From NCBI RefSeq assembly GCF_000498575.2, contig NZ_AWSQ01000003.1, forward strand, positions 63,969-127,968: a stretch of 64,000 nucleotides of DNA. Direction: 5' to 3'. The number at the start of each line of letters is the position of its first letter. Position 1 is the stretch's first letter. The translations under genes were made by a program, and so were the position numbers. Positions 59,146 to 64,000 of the stretch are shown piece after piece. The DNA comes from Pseudomonas taeanensis MS-3. Lineage in GTDB: Bacteria; Pseudomonadota; Gammaproteobacteria; Pseudomonadales; Pseudomonadaceae. The notes beneath the pieces are model-generated. The model made no database searches, had not been told where the DNA came from, and saw only the letters and a list, made by a program, of their open reading frames with translations.

Positions 59146-59181
59146 GAGCCAGCTCCCACCGTCCTGCCTCTGTCGAGGGAA

Positions 59182-59823
59182 CTAGGTTTCCTTGGCCAGC
59201 TGCGCAGCCAGGGCTTTGATGCGATCCGCGTCGACCCCACCGCTCTCCGCCTTCTGCACCAGTTGTTTGGCCTCCTGATTCAGCTCCTCGCGCGCCGTCT
59301 CGGGCTCCGTGCCCTTGGCCTCACCCTGCAGCGCCAATGCGCGCAAGGCATGGATGTTCGGGTCGTTCGGTTCGCTCAACGCGGCGAGCTTGTAGTACTT
59401 GCTGGCGTTCTGATAATCGCCCGTGGCCAGGTAGGCGCTGCCCAGAGTGCCCGGGGTCAGGAACCCCGAAGACAGGTCGGTACTGGCATTGTGCAGAATA
59501 TTTCTGATCTGCGAGGCCTGCCCTGGCGCCAAGCGCAGGCTGATCAGATTTTCGATCGGAGCAATAAGACTGGAAAGCCTTTGGCTATTACGCCAGGACT
59601 CCTCGAACCTCTCGTACTCGAGGCGTACCCGCAACGCCTCCCGGTGGTCGCGGCGCTTGGATGCCGAGTCGATCTGAGCAAGGAAGCTGGCGACCGTAGC
59701 CTGACGCAGGTCGATGGGTTTCTTGAACTCAGCTCCGGTGTAATCGGTGTAGGTTGCCATCCCGCCGGTCAACGCCCCGACGGCAGCGACGCTCATGGTG
59801 AGGTACTTCTCTAGCTTGGTCAT
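59182..59823 (-). CDS. TPR-containing protein, function unknown
   Basis: 213 aa from ATG 59823 (MTKLEKYLTMSVAAVGALTGG). A short hydrophobic segment near residues 8-24 may be a membrane anchor or uncleaved signal. The centre is helical with a tetratricopeptide-like unit (GSAYLATGDYQNASKYYKLA, then EPNDPNIHALRALAL). Charged helical C-terminus. No family name assigned. Confidence 0.75.
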   Translation of the reverse strand: MTKLEKYLTMSVAAVGALTGGMATYTDYTGAEFKKPIDLRQATVASFLAQIDSASKRRDHREALRVRLEYERFEESWRNSQRLSSLIAPIENLISLRLAPGQASQIRNILHNASTDLSSGFLTPGTLGSAYLATGDYQNASKYYKLAALSEPNDPNIHALRALALQGEAKGTEPETAREELNQEAKQLVQKAESGGVDADRIKALAAQLAKET

Positions 59824-60067
59824 TGCACACCCCTCGATATCTCCGTTATCGACAGACGCTCTAACGCTATCAGTATGGCTGCGCGCAGCCCAGATTGCGC
59901 TGTGCCAGCGAAGCCGAAACACGTCCTAAAACACAACGAATCCGTTCCGCCACCTCGGATGATCCTCCGCCAAGCGCGCGGGCCCGCCGGTCAGCCCGAC
60001 TGAACTTACGATCCTGACAGCCACCGAAGGTGGGCTTTTCATCCCAGAACAGAATCAAGGATCAGTC

Positions 60068-60757
60068 GTGCTCGATCTCACCACCTGGAATCTGTCGATT
60101 CCTACGGACCCCGCCCCCACCACCATCGAAACCGCGCAACTGAACAATGGCTATACCAGCCGCTACTTTCGCCGCAATGCCGACGACAGCATCACCTTCT
60201 GGGTGCCGGTTAACGGCTCGCACACCCGCAACGCCCGTTACCCACGCAGCGAGCTGCGCGAAACCCAGACCGACGGCGCACTGGACAACTGGTACCACCA
60301 CAGCGCCGACAACTATTTGAGTGCCGTGCTGTCGGTGAACCAGGTGCCGAGCAAGCACAAAGTCGTCATCGGCCAGATCCACAGCACCAATCAACCGGGC
60401 AGCAACAATGACCCGTTGATCAAGCTGCAGTATCACTACCGCCGCGGTGTCGGTCGCCTGGAACTGCTTCTGCGCAAACGCCCTGGGGACAGCAAGGTGC
60501 AGAACATTCTGCTGGCGGAGAACGTGCAACTCAACGAACGCTTCGGCTATGACCTGCGCCTCACCCCCAGCGGCAAGCTCGGCGTCAGCGTCAGCAGCAG
60601 CGATGGCGACCGCGGCTCTTACTATCAGCAGCTGAGCGGCGACTGGGGCAAGCAACAGCTGTACTTCAAGGCCGGCGCCTATATTCAGGACAATTACGGC
60701 CCAGCGGATGAAGGCGGTCGTGTGACCTTCTACTGGCTCAACAGCCTGCATCGCTGA
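60068..60757 (+). CDS. Polysaccharide lyase family 7 (alginate lyase-like)
   Basis: 229 aa, GTG start at 60068 with AAGG upstream. The three active-site blocks of PL7 are visible: RSELRE (~62), QIH (~99) and YFKAGAYIQDN (~201). No signal peptide, so cytoplasmic or non-classically exported. Orthologous position to a gene beside nasA in P. aeruginosa. Beta-elimination of (1-4)-linked uronates is the family activity; polymer specificity is not predicted. Confidence 0.87.
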   Translation: MLDLTTWNLSIPTDPAPTTIETAQLNNGYTSRYFRRNADDSITFWVPVNGSHTRNARYPRSELRETQTDGALDNWYHHSADNYLSAVLSVNQVPSKHKVVIGQIHSTNQPGSNNDPLIKLQYHYRRGVGRLELLLRKRPGDSKVQNILLAENVQLNERFGYDLRLTPSGKLGVSVSSSDGDRGSYYQQLSGDWGKQQLYFKAGAYIQDNYGPADEGGRVTFYWLNSLHR

Positions 60758-60874
60758 GCCGAGCCGGGCGGCGCTTCATTCAGCAGGCAAATAGCGCAAA
60801 AACGCCGAAAGCCCACGTACAATCACGCCGCCCGCGTCACGCGCCGCACCCTCCAGCCCGCACGAGACTCACCC

Positions 60875-61318
60875 ATGGCCCGCCTGAAACTCGAATTCCC
60901 GGAACAGCAATTCTGCTACAGCACCCACCTGACGGTGCGCGTCACCGATATCAATGCGGCTAACCACCTGGGCAACGACTCGATGATTTCGATGATTTCC
61001 GAGGCCCGGGCGCGCTTTCTGTTCGAGTTCGGCATCGAGGAAACCCGCGAGGACGGCACCGGCATCATAGTCACCGACCTGGCTACCACCTACCGTACCG
61101 AAGCCCATGCTCGCGACCAGTTGCTGTTCGAGGTCGGGGTCATGGATTTCAACAAGTACGGCGGGGACATCACCTTCCGCATCAGCCGTCCGGCAGATGG
61201 CAGCCTGGTGGCGATGGCCAAGTCGGGCTTCGTCTTCTTCAACTACAAACGCCAACAGGTGGTGGCGATGCCGGCAGAGTTCAGCACCAAGTTTCCACGG
61301 GTCAACTGGCTGGATTAA
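60875..61318 (+). CDS. Acyl-CoA thioesterase, 4HBT hot-dog family
   Basis: 147 aa, hot-dog fold protein. Motif TDINAANHLGNDSMISMISEAR corresponds in part to the 4-hydroxybenzoyl-CoA thioesterase active-site helix, with Asp/Asn in the DINAANHLGND segment. Expected to hydrolyse a small acyl-CoA. Stand-alone gene between the PL7 lyase and the cytochrome gene. Confidence 0.82.
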   Translation: MARLKLEFPEQQFCYSTHLTVRVTDINAANHLGNDSMISMISEARARFLFEFGIEETREDGTGIIVTDLATTYRTEAHARDQLLFEVGVMDFNKYGGDITFRISRPADGSLVAMAKSGFVFFNYKRQQVVAMPAEFSTKFPRVNWLD

Positions 61319-61413
61319 GCCACGCCCGCGACCGACTGACAGCGAACCCTGGCCTGCTGCGCTATACCTAACGGCAGCGTCCGTCGACGCTGCTCTGCGT
61401 AGGAGGTATTGCC

Positions 61414-61899
61414 ATGTCCGCCAAGCGCCCGCAGCCGGCCCCGACCGTACTGCTACTCGGCCTGCTGAGTAGCAGTACGGTCGGGGCCGACGACGCTCAA
61501 CTCGAGCGCGGCCGCTACCTGGTCAATATCGGCGGCTGCAACGACTGCCATACCGCCGGCTACCTGATGGCTCCCGGCTCTATCCCTGAAAATGAATGGC
61601 TCAAGGGCGATCAGCTCGGCTGGAGCGGCCCCTGGGGCACCACCTACCCCAGTAACCTGCGCCTGCTGCTGCCACGTCTCAGCGAAAGCCAGTGGCTGAC
61701 GCTGGCGCGCAGTGCCAACTACCGTCCACCCATGCCCAACGAGAAGCTGCACATCATGAGCGACGAGGACCTGCTGGCCATCTATCACCTGGTCAAGCAC
61801 CTGGGCCCGGCGGGAGAGCCAGCGCCACCCGCCCTGCCACCGGGACAGACGCCGCCCGACCCGGTGATCCTCTTTCCGGCGCCGCCCCAGACTAACTAA
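61414..61899 (+). CDS. Monohaem c-type cytochrome
   Basis: 161 aa, ATG 61414 with AGGAGG 7 nt upstream (strong). Signal-peptide-like N-terminus (PTVLLLGLLSSSTVGA) and one haem site CNDCH at ~46-50; Met ligand candidates follow in PPMPNEKLHIMSDED. Proline-rich tail. The first 26 codons contain a 23-bp perfect palindrome (61436-61489). Periplasmic electron carrier; partner unknown, though it is next to nitrate-uptake genes. Confidence 0.83.
   Translation: MSAKRPQPAPTVLLLGLLSSSTVGADDAQLERGRYLVNIGGCNDCHTAGYLMAPGSIPENEWLKGDQLGWSGPWGTTYPSNLRLLLPRLSESQWLTLARSANYRPPMPNEKLHIMSDEDLLAIYHLVKHLGPAGEPAPPALPPGQTPPDPVILFPAPPQTN
61436..61489. repeat. 23-bp perfect inverted repeat in cytochrome gene
   Basis: Left arm 61436-61458, 8-base loop GGCCTGCT, right arm 61467-61489; all 23 pairs are Watson-Crick. 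It occupies codons 8-26, starting 22 nt after the start codon. No T run follows. Confidence 0.95.
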
Positions 61900-62082
61900 G
61901 CCAAGCCTTGCCCCGCGCGACACGCCGCGAAGCGAATTCGCTGCGTTTCAGTGAGCACTCGGCGCCCCAGACCAGGCCGATGTGCCCAATCACAGCGCAC
62001 AGGTAGCCCGCACGCCCCATTTTGACTCGCCTGCCGGCACCATCAAGCTGCTCTGCCCCTGATTACTCGCGGTTCAGGCTGT

Positions 62083-62098
62083 TGGCTCAGCTCTTGCA
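62083..62098 (+). promoter_or_regulatory. Sigma54 promoter of nasA
   Basis: TGGCTC-AGCTC-TTGCA, correct -24/-12 spacing. Predicted start at ~62109, a few bases before NasT hairpin 1. The preceding stretch (61900-62082) shows no gene. Confidence 0.82.
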
Positions 62099-62112
62099 AA
62101 GACCCAACTACC

Positions 62113-62196
62113 GGTAGCCAAAGGCGGCTACCCCACAGACGACACAGACGTCGCTTCATCCGCGCTTTCGAGCGTTGCGGTGATGCGGCGTTTTTT
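62113..62196 (+). promoter_or_regulatory. NasT-responsive attenuator leader of nasA
   Basis: Hairpin 1: GGTAGCC (62113-62119), hexaloop AAAGGC, GGCTACC (62126-62132). Hairpin 2: CGAC (62140-62143), hexaloop ACAGAC, GTCG (62150-62153). Both loops obey the A1/G4 rule. The arm ACGTCGC (62148-62154) also pairs with GCGGCGT (62185-62191) to form a terminator with T run 62191-62196, with an inner CGCT-TTCG-AGCG hairpin. A further 200 nt of leader (62197-62396) precedes the gene and includes small hairpins (CCTCTG/CAGAGG, CGGTGTG/CACACCG). Confidence 0.85.
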
Positions 62197-62396
62197 CGTT
62201 TCACCCCAGCGTTTGGGGTTGGTGGTGCCTCTGCGACCCAGAGGTCTCGCTTGCAACTCTCTCAACCCAGCTGTGGCTCAGGCCGCAGGGTGCTGCATCA
62301 CAAGTGCGGCGCCTCCCCGGCGGGCTGCGCACGGTGTGTCCACGACCACACCGCACCCAGCCCGACCGGGACCCTTTTTTGCTGATGAGGTGTTCG

Positions 62397-63608
62397 ATGA
62401 ATACAAGTTTCTGGAAAGCAGGCCATACGCCGACGTTGTTCGCCGCTTTTCTCTATTTCGATTTGAGCTTCATGGTCTGGTACCTGCTTGGCCCACTGGC
62501 AGTGCAGATCGCTACCGACCTGGACCTGACTGCCCAACAGCGCGGCCTGATGGTCGCCACACCGATTCTGGCCGGCGCCATACTGCGTATTTTCATGGGC
62601 CTGCTGGCCGATCGCCTGTCGCCGAAAAGCGCCGGCCTGATCGGCCAGGTGATCGTCATCTGCTCGCTGTTCGCCGCCTGGCAGATCGGCATCCAGACCT
62701 ATGAACATGCGCTGCTGCTCGGCCTGTTCCTCGGCTTTGCCGGCGCCGCCTTTGCCGTCGCGTTGCCCTTGGCCTCGCAGTGGTATCCCGCCGAGCATCA
62801 GGGTAAAGCCATGGGCATTGCCGGCGCCGGTAACTCCGGCACCGTGCTGGCGGCGCTGTTCGCCCCAGGCCTGGCCGCGTTGTTCGGTTGGCAGAACGTG
62901 TTCGGCTGGGCTCTGATTCCCCTGCTGATCGCCTTGCTGGTGTTCGCCCTGCTGGCCCGTAACGCGCCGCAGCGGCCACAGCCAAAATCCATGGCCGACT
63001 ACCTCAAGGCCCTGGGCGACCGCGACAGCTGGTGGTTTATGTTCTTCTACAGCATCACCTTCGGCGGCTTCGTCGGCCTGGCCAGCGCACTGCCCGGTTA
63101 CTTCAACGATCAGTACGGCCTGAGCCCGGTCACCGCCGGCTACTACACCGCCGCCTGCGTCTGTGCTGGCAGCCTGATGCGCCCACTCGGCGGCGCATTG
63201 GCTGACCGCATCGGCGGAATTCGCTCGCTGTTGATGATGTACACCGTCTCCTCGCTGTGCATCGCCGGAGTGGGTTTCAACCTGTCCAGCTCGACCGCGG
63301 CCCTGGCGCTGTTCGTCACCGCCATGCTCGGTCTGGGCGCAGGCAACGGCGCGGTATTCCAGTTGGTGCCACAGCGTTTCCGTAAGGAGATCGGCGTAAT
63401 GACCGGCCTGATCGGCATGGCCGGCGGCGTCGGCGGTTTCCTCCTGGCGGCCGGCCTCGGCACAATCAAGCAGCACACCGGCGACTATCAACTGGGCCTG
63501 TGGCTGTTCGCCAGTCTCGGTGTGCTGGCCTGGGTCGGTTTGTACGGCGTCAAGCAGCGCTGGCGCACCACCTGGGGCTCGGCTGCGGTGACTGCCGCTC
63601 GAGTCTAG
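62397..63608 (+). CDS. nasA: Nitrate/nitrite MFS transporter NasA
   Basis: 403 aa from ATG 62397 (MNTSFWKAGHTPTLFAAF), GAGG upstream. 12 helices of the NNP (nitrate-nitrite porter) family: nitrate signatures GFAGAAFAVALPLASQWYP and GAGNGAVFQLVPQRF, conserved Arg in ILRIFMGLLADRLSP. Same order as P. aeruginosa, where the kinase gene and nirBD follow. Second nitrate importer in the window besides nrtABD. Terminator-like hairpin follows at 63618-63655. Confidence 0.93.
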   Translation: MNTSFWKAGHTPTLFAAFLYFDLSFMVWYLLGPLAVQIATDLDLTAQQRGLMVATPILAGAILRIFMGLLADRLSPKSAGLIGQVIVICSLFAAWQIGIQTYEHALLLGLFLGFAGAAFAVALPLASQWYPAEHQGKAMGIAGAGNSGTVLAALFAPGLAALFGWQNVFGWALIPLLIALLVFALLARNAPQRPQPKSMADYLKALGDRDSWWFMFFYSITFGGFVGLASALPGYFNDQYGLSPVTAGYYTAACVCAGSLMRPLGGALADRIGGIRSLLMMYTVSSLCIAGVGFNLSSSTAALALFVTAMLGLGAGNGAVFQLVPQRFRKEIGVMTGLIGMAGGVGGFLLAAGLGTIKQHTGDYQLGLWLFASLGVLAWVGLYGVKQRWRTTWGSAAVTAARV

Positions 63609-63617
63609 GTTTGTAAT

Positions 63618-63655
63618 ACGCGCCAGGGCGATACTTATCGCCCTGGCGCGTTTTT
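63618..63655 (+). terminator. Strong intrinsic terminator after nasA
   Basis: 15-bp perfect stem (ACGCGCCAGGGCGAT / ATCGCCCTGGCGCGT) with four-base loop and TTTTT. Separates nasA from the PP2C gene 28 bp downstream. Confidence 0.92.
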
Positions 63656-63682
63656 GCCACTCCCGCCCCACGAGAACCTCTG

Positions 63683-64000
63683 ATGGCCCTGCAGCTAACC
63701 TTCGGCGAAGCCACGGCAACCGGCCCCCGGCAAGAAAACCAGGACGCCATTCGCGTGGTCACGCCAGCGCCTGCTCTGGCCGTCAGCAAGGGTTATCTGT
63801 TCGCCCTGGCCGATGGCGTCAGTCAGTGCGCCGATGGCGGCCTGGCGGCGCGGGCGACCTTGCAGGCCCTCGCACTGGACTACTACGCCACCCCGGAAAC
63901 CTGGGCGGTGGCGCAATCGCTCGACCGCCTGCTGGTCGCGCACAATCGCTGGCTGCAAGCCAATGGCGGCGGCCAACCCTTGCTCACCACCCTCACCGCC
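63683..64000 (+). CDS. PP2C-type protein phosphatase / probable kinase-phosphatase (3' end outside window)
   Basis: 106 codons seen. PP2C metal-binding motifs ENQDAIR and FALADGVS are present at ~19 and ~42. In P. aeruginosa the gene after nasA encodes a bifunctional protein with N-terminal PP2C and C-terminal Ser/Thr kinase; only the N-terminus is visible here. ATG 63683 has a weak GAG ribosome site. Confidence 0.8.
   Translation, partial: MALQLTFGEATATGPRQENQDAIRVVTPAPALAVSKGYLFALADGVSQCADGGLAARATLQALALDYYATPETWAVAQSLDRLLVAHNRWLQANGGGQPLLTTLTA

Overview
The window is a chromosomal segment of a Pseudomonas species. From about 0.6 to 44 kb and again at the right end, gene content and order follow the block known from P. 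aeruginosa (npp transporter, fabI, ppiD, hupB, lon, clpX, clpP, tig, tRNAs, folD; cysS, glnS, ppiB, lpxH; universal stress proteins, acnB, nasS, nasT; alginate-lyase-like gene, nasA, kinase/phosphatase gene). Protein lengths of Lon (798 aa), ClpX (426), ClpP (213), AcnB (869) and FabI (265) fit that genus.

Layout. 1-0.5 kb: 5' part of an HDOD gene. 0.6-8 kb: five-gene npp peptide/nucleoside-peptide ABC importer, then fabI. 8.9-10.2 kb: an intact IS3-family element (1313 bp, 27-bp imperfect inverted repeats, GGT target duplication, A6G frameshift site) between fabI and ppiD. 10.2-18.7 kb, minus strand: proteostasis block ppiD, tRNA-Asp, hupB, lon (heat-shock-type promoter), clpX, clpP, tig. 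18.8-20.3 kb: tRNA-Arg/His/Leu cluster and folD. 20.3-28.5 kb: an accessory glycerol-type ABC importer operon (glpSTPQUV-like) divergent from a sigma54-dependent activator, with a clear -24/-12 promoter, an upstream half-site array and Crc/Hfq-type A-rich motifs. 28.6-36 kb: cysS, glnS, ppiB, lpxH, a LysR/MFS divergent pair and miaE. 36.1-39.5 kb: three tandem double-domain universal stress proteins. 39.5-43.1 kb: a DUF1289 gene and acnB, the latter behind a long structured leader.

43.3-64 kb is a nitrate-assimilation region opened up by accessory genes. The sensor/antiterminator pair nasS-nasT is at 43.3-45.1 kb. A nitrate-type ABC importer (nrtABD-like, 55.8-59.1 kb) and the MFS transporter nasA (62.4 kb) both carry a sigma54 promoter followed by a leader with two hexaloop hairpins (A at loop position 1, G at position 4) and a terminator, the RNA signature bound by NasT-type ANTAR proteins. 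So nasST probably controls both uptake systems at a distance. Between them lie a PLP decarboxylase, an AlaC-type aminotransferase, a small lipoprotein, a LexA-boxed small gene, a Kef-type antiporter, an OsmC/isochorismatase x2/pirin/LysR stress-type cluster, a TPR protein, a PL7 alginate lyase, a thioesterase and a monohaem cytochrome c. The window ends inside a PP2C-domain gene.

The least ordinary signals are the asymmetric ATPase pair of the glycerol-type importer, the two NasT-type attenuators, the acnB leader, the near-perfect LexA box in front of an uncharacterised 106-aa gene, and a 23-bp perfect palindrome inside the cytochrome signal-peptide codons.
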